NCBI GenBank assembly: GCA_028095005.1
Contig: CM051462.1
Location: 118,968,752-119,032,751 of the forward strand
Length of the DNA: 64,000 nucleotides
Direction: 5' to 3'
Origin: Rhynchospora pubera
Lineage: Eukaryota > Streptophyta > Magnoliopsida > Poales > Cyperaceae
The notes under the pieces were generated by a model, which made no database searches, was not told the origin of the DNA, and saw only the letters and a program-made list of their open reading frames with translations. A program made the translations under genes and the position numbers. The number at the start of each line of letters is the position of its first letter. The stretch's first letter is position 1. This document shows, in pieces, positions 37,465 to 49,826 of the stretch.

Positions 37465-37735
37465 CCTCTCTCACACTTCATAACCGTTGAAATTACTATA
37501 CATAAATGTTGAAGTTAATATCGTAATTGTTAAAATTAAATAGATAATTGTTGAAGTTAATAGTGTAATTGTTGAAGTTAATATATATAATTGTTGAATT
37601 ATTATCGTAAATATTGAAGTTAATTTATATATTTAATATATATAAATAGAACAATTATATATATTAACTTCAATAGTTATATATATCAACTTCAACAGTT
37701 AGTCAGTTACATATATTAACTTCAATAGAGTTGTA
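37465..37735. repeat. Direct and inverted short repeats
   Basis: Units close to TAATTGTTGAAGTTAATA occur at least five times on the plus strand up to about 37625, then the inverted form TATTAACTTCAAYAGTTA occurs three times to 37735. The block can therefore fold into a long AT-rich hairpin. Confidence 0.7.
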
Positions 37736-38149
37736 TTTAATTAACTTCCGAGTGAGTAAACGGCAGGGTCATATTTAATTAAATAAAAAGAAGAAAGTGA
37801 TAAACCTACAACATAAACCGAGGTTTACACGGGGCTAGATAAATGGTCTGTATATGTCGGAAAAGTTTTTCCTCAATCCCGACGAGCATGAATTGTATTT
37901 TTTTTTAAAAAAAAAGAGGGGATGAGAATGAAGAGGTTGATTTCATCATCCCCTGGAATTTTTTATTAATGAAGACATGTTAGATAATTAATGAAAATTT
38001 GTGGATGATGGGGATGATAGAATCTAAGGGATGATGAAAAGCAATTTCCATATTTTCATATATAAAATGTATAAATTTTTCCAACATTTTCGATGCCACC
38101 AAATGCTAACAAATTTAATTATTTTTAAAATTTAAAATTTAAACATGAA

Positions 38150-38690
38150 ATCTAAATATGTTGATCTTATTTAATTAAAACCAACATTATTAACTATGAT
38201 AGATTCATTCTAAATTTCTAATACATTCATATTTTAGTCTTTGGTCGAGTATCAAATGAACTACAAAATTTACAAAACTTATATGAAAACACATCGCTCG
38301 TTAAATTAAATAAGATTAATTATTTCAATTTCAAATTTGAATTTTGAATTATGAAAAATTAACTAATTAGCGAAATGTAGGCATTTGAGGGCATCCAAAA
38401 TGTTCGCATCGGTACCCTCCTCGTTTATTTGATACCCGATCAAGATGTGAAAAATGAACAAACCTTGTTAACTATGTTAGGTTCATTCTAAAATGATTAT
38501 GTTTTAGTTTTTATCGAGTGTTTAATGAACTTCAAAATTCACAAAATTTATCAAAAAAAAAAAATATTGCTAGTTAAACTAAACAAAATCTACCATTTAT
38601 ATTCAATATTTGACATTTGAATTTTAATTTTTGTTAAATATTTAAAAAGTAAAATCTGGAAATTTAGAGCACCCAAGGGGAAATCCTCAT
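38150..38690. repeat. Diverged tandem duplication, ~290 bp
   Basis: Two consecutive blocks share the order: TTAACTATG.TAGRTTCATTCTAAA, then TTTTAGT.TTT.TCGAGT, then AATGAACT.CAAAATT, then TTGAATTTT and a G-rich end with the word GCA.CC. The first spans about 38160-38410 and the second about 38460-38690. Confidence 0.55.
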
Positions 38691-39797
38691 TTGAATTAGC
38701 ACAATTGGTGTTATGTCCAAGTATTTGATCCTATGAGATTATTTGTCTGTTTGGTAATTTTAGAATTTCAAATATGACCTAAATGTTGTTGAGTCAAAAA
38801 GTTTTGGAGATTACAAATTTGGAAATACAAAAAGGAATGACCAAGAAAAATCGAGCAAAGGAATTGTTTCAACAAACTACAAAACAAAAAATGGCCGATG
38901 AATCCTCGTTATTCAAACAAAGCAGGAAGAAATGTTGAAATCTTATCTTTTGTTCAAAGTTATGAATAATTTAGTTCATCAGAGACATATAACATTATAA
39001 ACTTGAAACTATTAAAAGAAAAGAAAAGAAAACTATTTATTCAACTTCAAAAAATAACTTAATTAAATACTTACAATCTATTTCCATTTTAGAAAAAAAA
39101 ACAAAATAAGTGAATGGAAATGGATTCCTCTAGAAGAAAAATTAGCATAAATGAAAGATCAATCAAATATTGACCAAGTCAAACAACAATGGAATGCATT
39201 GACTGACTCAAGGGTCACCTCTCCTAGTCTACACGGCGCTTTCGTTCCCCCTTCTTCAACTTTCCTTTCCCTTCCCTTCCCTCGGACCCCCCCTCCCCCA
39301 CCTCCCCTGTCATCTAACAAAAAAACTAAAATCCGTCCCTTTCATACCATTTGTTTAATCTCCTCTTAATCCCCTCTTACACAATAAACAAATAAACCAA
39401 TACATAACCTCGAGTCCTCGACCACAATAGCTTCTATACACGTGGCGCGATATTATCTTCATTCTTAATTCCTTGCTGTTCGGACCGAGACAGGGGATCT
39501 GTGGGCCGTAAATTTCACGGTCATTCCCTTTGAATCCCTCTCGTCTTACTAAAAAAAAAATAATCACTCTCGTCTTTTTGCATAGACTCGGTTCAGAGTA
39601 ATCAGAACACTTCACTTCATCATTCCACACACTGAACATACGAAAGCCAATAGTATCCTCCCACGTGTCAATATAAGTCTTTTATTCAGTACACCTTGTT
39701 TTCTGAAAAGATATCAGAGCGACTTCTCCAGTCATTTTAACGACTTGACTAATTAATATATCTCCCGATAGCTACACCCCACTCGGCATTCGGTGTG

Positions 39798-39805
39798 TAT
39801 ATATT
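39798..39805 (+). promoter_or_regulatory. TATA box of the DUF761 gene
   Basis: GTATATATT lies about 70 bp upstream of the ATG at 39872, a standard distance for a plant core promoter. Confidence 0.55.
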
Positions 39806-39871
39806 CACATTTCAGTTCACTGTTGTGGTTCACACATCATAACAGAATTTTAGTAAGATTGTGAAAGAGAG

Positions 39872-40492
39872 ATGGATACTCCTAAACAGATTCTGTCGGT
39901 GCTCTTCTTCTCCTTCTCTGTTGTATCAATTCTCTGTTTCTCGAATGAATTTGATCTCTTTTCCATCATTTCCCTCCTTTCTGAAACGAGTCAGTTGATC
40001 ACTAGAAGAAACATGATTCTACTGTGTCATTTCATCTTGCTATTTATAGTTAAAGATTCTGGTTTGCTCTCTCCTCAGAGAAACGAATCGTGCTTGTTTG
40101 AGGGAAAGAGAGTAGTGCCAGTTGAGAAAGAGCATGAGATTGTAGTGAAAGGAGTTAGATTGGAGAGGAAGGAGGAGATGGTTGTAATGGAGAAGAGAGA
40201 ATTAGTCAGTGAGGGCAATGGAGAGGAGCAAATGGAGCTAACGGAGAGCAATGAAAGGGAGGAACATGAGGACTTGAGAGAAGAGGTAGAGGTAGAGGAA
40301 GGGAAGGAGATATGGGAACTAATGGAGATAAGAGGAGAGGAGGAAATGGAGAAAGAGACCGTAGGATTAATAGTGTGTTCTGGAGAGGAGGAATTAGAAA
40401 AAGAGAGTGTAGAGGAGTTCAATAGAAAGATTGAGGAATTCATAGAGAAGTTTAAGCAGCAGAGACTACAGGAGTCTCTGGTTTTGGTTTGA
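39872..40492 (+). CDS. DUF761 domain protein with acidic middle
   Basis: A single-exon gene of 206 aa. Two hydrophobic stretches near the N-terminus (about 9-36 and 48-61) suggest membrane insertion or a signal anchor. The middle (about 80-185) is extremely rich in Glu with Lys/Arg and probably forms helix or coiled coil. The last 26 residues contain VEEFNRKIEEFIEKFKQQR, matching the short C-terminal DUF761 motif (EFNRRVEEFIxKF) of a plant-specific family sometimes called cotton fibre expressed proteins. Members often also carry an N-terminal DUF4408. The biochemical role is unknown; some relatives affect growth or stress responses. The start is supported by the TATA box at 39798 and by the first in-frame ATG. 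GAG codons dominate the acidic part, so it may have grown by repeat slippage. Confidence 0.8.
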   Translation: MDTPKQILSVLFFSFSVVSILCFSNEFDLFSIISLLSETSQLITRRNMILLCHFILLFIVKDSGLLSPQRNESCLFEGKRVVPVEKEHEIVVKGVRLERKEEMVVMEKRELVSEGNGEEQMELTESNEREEHEDLREEVEVEEGKEIWELMEIRGEEEMEKETVGLIVCSGEEELEKESVEEFNRKIEEFIEKFKQQRLQESLVLV

Positions 40493-43325
40493 ACTTAAAA
40501 GGGAAGTCTCAGATGTATAAATGTTCTTAATTTTTTTATTTTTGACTTTTTTTGTTTCTTTAACTCGATTTAAATGAGGTGCCCCGATGATACCAGTCAT
40601 GTGTGTTAGATCAAACTAAAATTGTGGCAATATTGCGTAGAAGTTCAATTGCACTGGCTTCCCCTTTCAATTTAAACTTTTATCAAATATTTTATACAAC
40701 GTTGATTGCTGTTACGGTTTTGTCAATTGAGCATTATTTGTTGAATTCGTTAACATGTACAATTGATAGAAATTCAAATGGATAAGTTTAAAAAAGGGGG
40801 AAAAATAAAGAAACAAAATGACGGCTCTGAAAAGGGGAAAAATTAATCAAAATGCTCATTTGAAAAATGGTGGATTAAGTATAATCTTCCTAACTACTAC
40901 AGTAAAAAGAGGTGCTACTGGTTAGGTATACTGAGACCACTCTTCATCACCTGGCACCTGATCTCTCTTCTTTAGAAAGAAACACCACTGTTACATTTTC
41001 CCTAGAATGGCGAGCAGTCAAAAACCTCACAATGCACAAATTCTTGGGAAATCCGGATAAAATAAAAAAATGTGATTACCAACTTTTGACTTGGTCAATC
41101 TTTGACAATGTAATTAATTATGCTTTAAGTCCACTTTAGTTTGCTACACGAAACCATAAATAAATTGAGAATACTCATTTCTTCGAAATGAAATCCAGTC
41201 CCGCGCGGGACCGTGCAGCGCATGAATCACAGCCGTCTGATTTAATCTCAATGGCAAAGGGAGCCCCGTGCATGTAACTAGATTGATAGGCCCGAACCGT
41301 CCAGATCAGATCGGACGGTTCGTAAGCTGCGCTGGACGGTCCCGCGCGGGAGCGGATGAGGATTCCATTTCTTCCTACTTCCTAGTTAATGGATGCCTGC
41401 TGATCTTGGACACTATACCCCGTCACTTCAGTCCATAGACCTTGAGGCTGGTAATGCTGAGGAAGAATTGACATCTCTGTCAGTTGTTGCAGTGCCTAAT
41501 TAAAATTTTCGACTTTCTAAGGGCTGAATTGAAAAGAACATAAGATACCTAAACAAGACGCCTTTTGTTTATGGGCTGAATTTTGATGTTTAAAATAGTA
41601 CGCTACGTGGGCTGAATTTTGAATCCACAATTGATAAAATAAAGTAGTATGTAACAAAATAAAGAAGCCGAGACTGAAAATCTTGTGGGATTTTTAATTT
41701 GTAATAACATAGACTGAAAATCTTTTTTTTTTTTCGTTTGGATCCTGTAATAATTGTAGGTTGTAATTCTTTTTTATGTTGAGTGAAACATGCATTTTTT
41801 TGTTGGAATTATTCATGGATGACAGATTTTTAAAATATGTTCCTTTTTTTTTGACAAAAATTAGAAGTAATATAGTACTTATGTTCTGTGAATTGTGAAA
41901 GGAAAACAGATACAAATCAACTGTGCTCTTCTAACACAATAACAGTGCAACTTTTGCTGCAAGATTATTATCCGCAAAAGAGTATTTCAATCTCTAAAAA
42001 TTGTAGCAGAAGATCCTATATTATTCATATTTCAAAACAAGACAGAACCAATTTTATTCAGGAAAAAAGGTAAAAAGCACAAATTAAGAACAGAAAATGA
42101 ATCGAAGAACTCCCTCAATTGCAATTGTTTCAGCGAGGAGTGAGGACTTGCCTAGGACTTGCTAGGACTTGCCTAGAAAATGAATCGAAGAACTCCCTCA
42201 ATAGCTTGGCTAGGACTTGCCTCATGTCACTATGCAGTGAGGAGTGAAAGATGGAGGACATTTACTTTTTACTGATATGGCCCAACACAGATGCATAAGA
42301 CGAGATGCAGAGGAGGTGTTAATGAGCGCACGGTATGTCTCAGTGATTTTTTACCAGGCTAGAAGGTCGGTACGACAGCTTGCTACTGTGTCTTTCAGAA
42401 AAGGTGTTTAATGTAATGGATGGAGAGACTGTTCCATGTCCACTCATGTGCTGCTTAGAGCTTAATAAGAATTTACTGCTCTGTTTTAAACAAAGTTATC
42501 TCCTTTCTAGTTTCTTGGATTATTAGATGTAAGTTAATGATAGTAATAGGCACTAGTCATAGAAATTAATTTTATACACAAGTAAAACATCAAGTTGTGC
42601 TTTTGGTGATACCATTCTACCAATCAGTTATTCCTGCGGCTGATCGAAGGAATATTAGTTGGGCAGTTGGTGCCAAGAGCTAAATTCTGGGAATCAAAGT
42701 ATTTGTTGAAATTTCAAAAGCCTCGGTTAGAATATTTGTTGGTTATTACTTGCCCCACATGAATGCATTATTTGGACTTTGGTGGCACCGATTTATATTG
42801 AAAATCAGGTTCAATCATGTAAAGATTAATCCCCTCTTTTATTCTTATTTGTCTTTGGCTGAGAATAACGGCTAGATATAACATGAATTTCTTCACTGCC
42901 AAAAATTTCATCCGGCGATTTTTCACTCAATATAGACTATAGAGAGATGTAATCTCTCTTGGTTGCTCAGATAGCAGCAGCCATTTGACTCCATGAGCCA
43001 ATGTTGAAGAATTGGTGTTGAACTTAAGCAGCTTCTAAACATAATTTCTCATGCACACGAGCAATTAATTATTCCTTTTGCACAAGCAAAACTTATTAAA
43101 AGATAAATGATGTACATCTTCCAGTACTAAAGCTGACAACAAGAGTAGAACAAAAGAACTGACAAAGAGAAGTTATTTACTTTGCCTCAGAATACTGCAA
43201 CAACATCTCAGTACCACAACAATCCGTCTGCAGTCGAAATTCACATCTAATAACTCTTCCAAACAAAACATACACCGTGAAATGTAAACTGACGAATGAG
43301 AACTTGCATCTCTCTACTACCACAA
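40493..43325. other. Intergenic DNA between DUF761 and HIPP genes
   Basis: It contains the 41185-41365 MITE and, at 42094-42200, a local duplication in which GAAAATGAATCGAAGAACTC appears twice about 82 bp apart among several GGACTTGCCTA units. A 35-codon open stretch ending in a stop at about 41395-41502 looks mildly coding and is treated as a finding. No full gene is seen. Confidence 0.5.
41176..41374. mobile_element. Mutator-type MITE with GC-rich inverted ends
   Basis: The 181 bp element at 41185-41365 is bounded by CATTTCTTC at 41176-41184 and 41366-41374, a 9 bp target duplication. Both ends carry the palindrome TCCCGCGCGGGA followed by CCGT.CAGCGCA in inverted orientation, making terminal repeats of about 40 bp. 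There is no coding capacity. A 9 bp duplication is the mark of Mutator-superfamily insertion. Confidence 0.85.
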
Positions 43326-45167
43326 TCACATTATACTACATGATGGCTCCTCCTCACAGAAGAACTGACTACCCTTGTACGGATCATGCGATGTGGGCCC
43401 ACCATAATAACCCACTGGAGGCGCAGCCACCCCATAACCATGGACAGTTCCACATGTGCAGCATCTGTACCCCCCATAAAATCCTTCATAAAGGGGTCTG
43501 AAGCAGCAACTAGGAGCTGCCGGAACCATTGGACTGACTGCACCCACTGGGCCCACTGGCCAACCAGGCTGGTAAGACATCTGCGGGTATCCACCAACTA
43601 CACCAAACTCATTCCTTAGTGGCTCCAGTTGAGCCTTTTGGGGGATCGGTATAGGCTTCAGGTCAAATTCGACTGATTTTTTCGGCTTTTCGGCTTTCGG
43701 CTTGTCCTCTTTTGGGCTATCGGCATCAGGCTTGCCATTCTTGCCTTTGTCTCCCTTAGATTTCTCATCTTTGGGTTTGCCATCCTTGGCCTTATCATTT
43801 TTTGGTTTTTCATCTTTGGGCTTGCCATTTTGGCCTTTGTCGTCTTTCGGCTTGTCATTTTTCGGCTTCGCATCATCTGCCGGCTTTGAATCTTTCGGCT
43901 TATCTTTAGGTTTGTTGTCCTTGATTTCAATTTCTTTTATGATCTTGCATGCTCGACAACAGAGCCAATTTGAGACTTTATCTGGGTTGAAAGGGCCAGC
44001 GATCATTATAGTTTTGGCCTTTTCATCATAGATGATTGCTTTGATATCCTCTTTCTCTGAAAAATGGTAATATAGCAAGCATTGTGAGTGCTGAACTAAA
44101 ATATAAATCTTTATTAGTTTAAAAACTTAAAAGGGGCAGATAATAAAAAAAAAGTATTTGCAGGGGATCATTTGTAAAAGTTGGTAGTTTTATACCTTGG
44201 AGCCTGCAGAGAACCTTCTTGATCTTTTTGTAGCAGAGGTGGCAATCAAGGTCAACTTTCAGGATCAGAGTTGAGCTCTGTGAAAAAATTGAGATTAGAA
44301 AAAGGCATCCAACTTGGGAGTTGAGTATAATGTAAGTTGCCAAAAATGAGGCAATCATGATAAAATAATTTACTTTTTTCTGGCCATAGAAAAGACCAGG
44401 AAGGAGGTATTCAACCTAATAGTTAGTACTACACTGAAATTGAGCGACATTCATTGGAAGAAATATGTAAACATGTGCAAATAATGCTAATAGTCAATTG
44501 AGTGCAATTGCTTGAATCAAAGCATTCTCTGTTATTAAATTAATTATATGAGTTTTAGGTTTAACCAAGAAATAATCCCAAATTTTCTAAACTGAAAGTG
44601 TATCTTTGGGTAATATTAAAAATTTTACGGGCATCGCAGTGTTTTTCTAATAGTAATATTAAAAAAAAAAAAGAGGCAAGGTTTACATGGGGAAAGCGAC
44701 ATCAAGGATGAATGATTAATTGAAAAGAATATTTGAAGATCTTTTAGTTCTTCAATGACATCACAAATATAAACATAGTATTCAAAACACACAGACTCAC
44801 ATTAGGAAACTGGGCACTGGATACTGGCCCTTAAATTTTAGATTTGAAAATTAAACCTAGTTGCGCATAAAAAATACGAAAAAAATGGAAAAATTACATA
44901 TACAGACTAAAAGGATAATTACACTTACGATCCATGCAAGAAAAAGTTATTTCTTAGATAAAAGACCGCAAAAAGGGAGTCTAAGTACTCTTAACTTGTA
45001 CAAATTGCGAAACAATAAAATGCAGTAGAGAAAATGTTGGGGACATTCCTTTTGGCGGTATGAATCATTATTTCCAATGGTAACACCGAATTATTAGTAA
45101 AATTGATACTAAGGAAAAATGTAACAAAAAATAAAGAGAGAATAGAGGAAGTAACCTTGTCGGCCAT
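43326..45167 (-). CDS. Heavy-metal-associated isoprenylated plant protein (HIPP)
   Basis: Exons on the minus strand: 45167-45156 (only ATG and three codons), 44277-44196, 44056-43326; 825 nt, 274 aa, phases consistent. The HMA domain covers about residues 5-75, with the metal-binding CxxC at Cys16 and Cys19 (DLDCHLC). The middle (about 80-165) is a Lys/Pro/Asp low-complexity region built from KPKD-like units. The C-terminal part is Gly/Pro/Tyr-rich, and the protein ends in CSIM, a CaaX box for farnesylation that would tether it to membranes. The plan resembles the rice Pi21-type proteins, whose HMA domain with a proline-rich tail affects disease resistance. HIPPs bind Cd, Zn or Cu and take part in metal handling, stress and pathogen responses; which applies here is not visible. 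A divergent CRACKIIKE segment follows the HMA domain. The gene looks intact. Confidence 0.92.
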
Positions 45168-47966
45168 GGAGTTGGTGAGACTTGAACTCTTTTCCCTTCC
45201 ACTCCAAGCGGTTGTTAGAGAGAGAAACAGCGAAGGGGTGTATAAAGAGAGGAGAGAGTGGGGAGTTATTATGTTATTTAGAAATTAGAACAGCGTACAG
45301 GCACGAATAGCCAATCAAATGGAGCCACGTCTCTTGGCTGCATTTAATTTTCCTGCCATTCTCTCAATGCGGCTCATTAGCTGGTTCCATGTGCTGCAGT
45401 ATATAACATACACCGTGGTTCAATAGTTCATATTTCGTACTTTTTGTATTATTACAAATAGACCATTGTCTATTTTGAATTTTGCAGACTAATGACTCAA
45501 AAAAATTAAAATAAATATCGACTTGTCTTCATTATTTTCCTTTGTTTGGAAGATTACAATATTATATATGTGCTTTTTTAACAGATCAGTTCATATGCCA
45601 AATTTGGCAAACAAGTTCTTTTGGTAACGCCACAAATTCTCTTTTCTATTTTTTGTGGTTAAACGAATAAAGGTGCGATTAAAGTTATAACTGTGGTGGC
45701 GCCAACAATATCATGTTACCGCATACATTGGACAATGAATAAAAAGACCTTTATGTGTAAAGTTGTCTTTATGTAGTGAACATTTAATAAGGATTTTATT
45801 ACGTAAAATCTTGTCATATCAAAATATTAAATGTGCAGCATAACGTTTTTTGATATCAATATACATGAATTCTGAAACTTAATGGGGGATTATAAAAAAA
45901 ACGCCTATGCTTGTAATGATGATTGATGACATTGCTCCAATTGCCTAGCCTTTACGCTCACACCAGCTTGACCACACTATGGTATAGAGATGCAAGGACA
46001 ATAACAAAGTACTTAACATATATTAAAGATATATATATTAATGATATTTTAATTATGAAATGCATTTAATAAAAATTATATAATTAAAAAACCATATATA
46101 ATTATTTTTTAGAAACGCTTGACAGTGGTCAAGTAAACAAAACATATATAGTTCTTCCGATAGTAAAAGCAAAAAAAAAAAAAAAACATTGTTTTACAGC
46201 AACTACCTAAAAAACTTCAACTATTATTCATCCCTAAAATTTAATGGCCTTTACTTACTCATCTTACCAACGTAAAAAAAAAATTCTCCATAAGGATATT
46301 TAATATTTAATAGATAATAAAGCAGAAGAGAGACAGGTAAAAATCTTGGGAAAAATCTATAGCAATTCAATTTTTGTTCATCAATGCACTACCAAAACAA
46401 ATAATGCACTGTACCAACTGCATTCAACTTGAATATTTGACAAATAACATAAGGAAATGAAAGTGAGAGAGATTTTCATGAAATTTATGGGTGCAAAGTT
46501 AGAGGAGAAAGTGGAAAGCAAGTTGGAGAGCAATGCTCCGTATTTCCAAGTTTCCAACTAAAACAAAACAAAAGGAACTACTACCGACTACACTAAAATC
46601 CAGCTGTCTCGTGGGATTTCATATAAAGTTTTCCACCGAGCAAACATGGTATGGACAAATTCTGAAATTGGCGGGGCTCATTTTAGTCTGGTTTCTTCTT
46701 CTTGTTATGTAGTTTTGTGATGCATAATATTAAATGATTGCCTGCAATAAGTACATTGTAGACAAAAGGCAAATGGAAATATCAGATGGATCATATCAAC
46801 AATAATTTTTTTTATGGTTAAAACAACCCATTGAATGTTATCAAAATAGGGAAAATGGAAGTATTGATTTTTTTATAGTTTATAAATAGTTTATGCATCA
46901 AATTTGATGAGTTTGATAATAATTAGTATTCAACTACCTATTTGAAAAGGTAACAATTTAATTTTATCGGCATTTATAAATTTCAAATCATACTAAATTG
47001 AACACATAATATATATTATTTTAATTTTAATAAATATTTTGTTAATTGTCATAATTTATTATCTAAATATTGTTATAAATTTTAATCAGTCTTGTCCGAT
47101 TTTTGAAAACTGGCATTCAATTATTTTTGGGTCAGAAATGATTTTACGTGGGCACAATCTCTGTTTTCCTGGTTCAGAGTGTGCAGCAGTGCAGAGCCGT
47201 GACCATTACATCAGATCACGTGACCACATGGGGTCATAGATAGTTGAGGACATAAACAATCAGATTTTTAGATATACACTTTTGACCGGCTTCTTTGATG
47301 GAAAATACTTGTGTAGACGAGCATAAAGTTTATAAAATCCTCCATGCTGTACCCATCTTCTTTCCTTCAATTAGGAAATTTTTATAATGAGACAATAATT
47401 TCTTTTTGATATTTTGAAACAAAATCATTATATTGGTCCATTCAGTTTATAATTTCGGGAGAGCAAGTAAACATTATTATAATTTGAGTCTACTGATGCA
47501 CACATCTCACCCGTATGCATCGTTTTAAAGTAAGATTACAATTTCGTCTTTAAACTAGAAACGTTTTTTAATTTTTTTTCTCCCGAAAAGAGTTATCTGT
47601 TAAAATAAATTAAATATGAAAATATATCATGCAACAAAATCTTAAACAAAATTAAATATTTTTTTTGAAACATTTAGAAATATATACAAGGAAAATAATA
47701 TGATAAATCGTGCAAAGATATATGAAGAGGAACCAAAAATGTGTGGTTCTTTAGGAGTTTTGTCGTACTTTAGACATATTAAATTCATACATTTTAATGA
47801 AGAGAGAAACATAAAGCACATGAATCGTGCCTAATCATACGCATTTCATTATGAGAATTAAATAGGGATAGTTTGAATTGCTTAGGAATAGGAAAAATAG
47901 CTTTTTTCTAGCAATAGCTTCTTTCTAGACATCCAATCAAGTTAGGAATAAGAAGAAGAATAATTT
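45168..47966. other. HIPP promoter and AT-rich intergenic DNA
   Basis: The first 300 bp are the likely promoter; TATATAACATA at about 45401 is rather far from the ATG. The rest is AT-rich with no gene and no repeat I can delimit. Confidence 0.5.
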
Positions 47967-48110
47967 CTTCTTGGGTGCGTTTGGATGAGAGAAGAAGAAG
48001 AGGAAGAAGGAAGATGGGAAGAAAAAAAATTATAAACAATCCAAACTCTTCACAAAGTTACACACTTCCCAATACTTCTTCCCACTTCTTCCCTTCTTCC
48101 CTTCTTCCAA
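47967..48110. mobile_element. Tourist-like MITE fragment
   Basis: It starts GGGTGCGTTTGGATG, followed by an AGAAGAAG-rich part, AAACAATCCAAACTCTTCACAAA, and CTTCTTCCC repeats. It is nearly the same as the complete element at 49680-49826 but lacks the closing ATCCAAACGCACC. It may be nested in another decayed element that ends near 48390. Confidence 0.6.
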
Positions 48111-48790
48111 CAATTATATATACATAATTTCAAAAAAATATCTACATATTAATTACTAAATGAAATTTTATGTGCTCTTTAATTAGTACTTTATTTAATA
48201 TTAAAATAATATTTTTTAATAATTTATTTAAATTAATATCAATTTGTTTATTTCTAACTCACCATCCAAACAATATTTCTTATTCCCGGAATAACATATT
48301 CCCACTCTTTCCAAAAGTTATACACTTTTCAATATTTTCATCTTAAAATCCTTATTCCTTTCTTATTCTCATACCATCCAGACGACAAAGGTCGTCCGAT
48401 CAAAATCGAAATATTAATCATCTTCATTTATTTCATAGTTTAATTTTTAGATTTTCAATATAGAAACTATGTTAATTACTGACATTATACCGTTGTCTCA
48501 GTGAAACATGAAAAAGTTCTTTAATTTCATTTTTGTAAAATTTTATTTCCAGCAGCCTGCAAGTACTAAAACAATGAAGTAAAGCACAAAACCCAAACAT
48601 ATTATTTTTTTGGGGGGAAAAAGCAAGTGCATGCAACTTCGCTGATTATTGATGTTCGCTATTTCATGTCAGAATCCGCCAACCACCAAGCATGCATAAA
48701 AGGATAACCAGCCAAAACAAAAGAATCTCGTGCATATAACAATATGTTTTCATATTTCAATTTCGCTTTGTTTTTTTAAAATAATGCGAG

Positions 48791-49155
48791 TAAGGCTAAT
48801 ACATTGGACACAAGGGTCCCGTCTAATGCGCTTGTCTTTAATTTTGAACCTCAAATAACCGATTCAAACCGTTAAATATTATCATCATATCGAAATTTAG
48901 TACAAGACCAAATGTTATATTTTTTTTTCTAAATTCTTTTTTTTACTATTTTTTCAATTTTTTTTTTGAAAAATCGTTATTTTAATCGGTTAATTTTTTA
49001 GATCGATAAGTTCCTATGAAAAATATATAATTTGATTTTGTACTAGATTTTAATATGAAACTCATATTTAACGGTTTGGATCAACATTTATGGTTCAAAA
49101 TTCGAGAACGAACACATGGAACATTTGTGTCCGATGCATTGGACATTAGCCTTAA
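48791..49155. mobile_element. MITE with ~35 bp inverted ends
   Basis: The left end is AAGGCTAATACATTGGACACA and the right end, reversed, is AAGGCTAATGTCCAATGCATCGGACACA. The interior is an imperfect palindrome (ACCGTTAAATAT / ATATTTAACGGT). TAA occurs at both 48791-48793 and 49153-49155, which may be the target duplication. No coding frame. Confidence 0.75.
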
Positions 49156-49679
49156 TCAAATAATACTCCTCTGTTATAGATTTTTTAAAGCCCTGCACAA
49201 ATGAAATTGGGAAGATGAGGCTAAATAAGGGGAGGTAAAAGGCGTCTGACCGGAGGAATTTAATTGCTCTAGAACGAAATTAATAAGAGGACTGGTGAAA
49301 AAAAATTAAGTTTAAATACTAGTTACTCTCTGTTGGTAATTTTCTATTCTGGTCTCTGGAATGAGCTCATCCCCTCAACCATCGCCTTCTCTAATCTCTT
49401 TTTAAGTTTTTATCTCCGCCAACGCGGTTGTTGGAGCACAGCCTAAGTGACTCCTATTAGGCAGAGATCTTTTCAATGAAATTATGCATGTATAATTCGA
49501 CTTTTTTAATTGTTTTTCCTTCTTATTACAAATTACTAGCAATGCTAACAATAAATCAAAGCATTTAATTTACTTTTTTTATATTTTTCATCTGGTGCGT
49601 TGCTGCTTTTAAGGCTTTACATAGTGGCAACGATTCTAGTAATATATTAACATTGTAAATGAAGAAAGTCCTACTTGTA

Positions 49680-49826
49680 GGTGCGTTTGGATCGTTGGAA
49701 GAAAGAAGAAGAAGAAGGAAGAAGAAGAAAAAAAATTATAAACAATTTAAACTCTTCACAAAATTACACACTTCCCAATACTTCTTCCCACTTCTTCCCT
49801 TCTTCCCACACCTATCCAAACGCACC
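49680..49826. mobile_element. Tourist-like MITE, complete
   Basis: A 147 bp element with perfect inverted ends GGTGCGTTTGGAT / ATCCAAACGCACC. The interior is purine-rich on the left and pyrimidine-rich on the right. I could not find a clear target duplication. Confidence 0.75.

Larger units (their letters stand above)
36979..39795. other. Intergenic DNA with local repeats
   Basis: No gene seen. It contains the TAATTGTTGAAGTTAATA repeat cluster (37465-37735) and a diverged tandem duplication (38150-38690), listed separately. A pyrimidine-rich stretch lies at 39240-39315. A CACGTG (ABRE/G-box type) sits at about 39663, roughly 200 bp upstream of the DUF761 gene. Confidence 0.55.

Noticed and set aside
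43331..44031. Several ORFs overlapping the HIPP gene on both strands
   Set aside because: Shadows of the low-complexity lysine-rich coding region.
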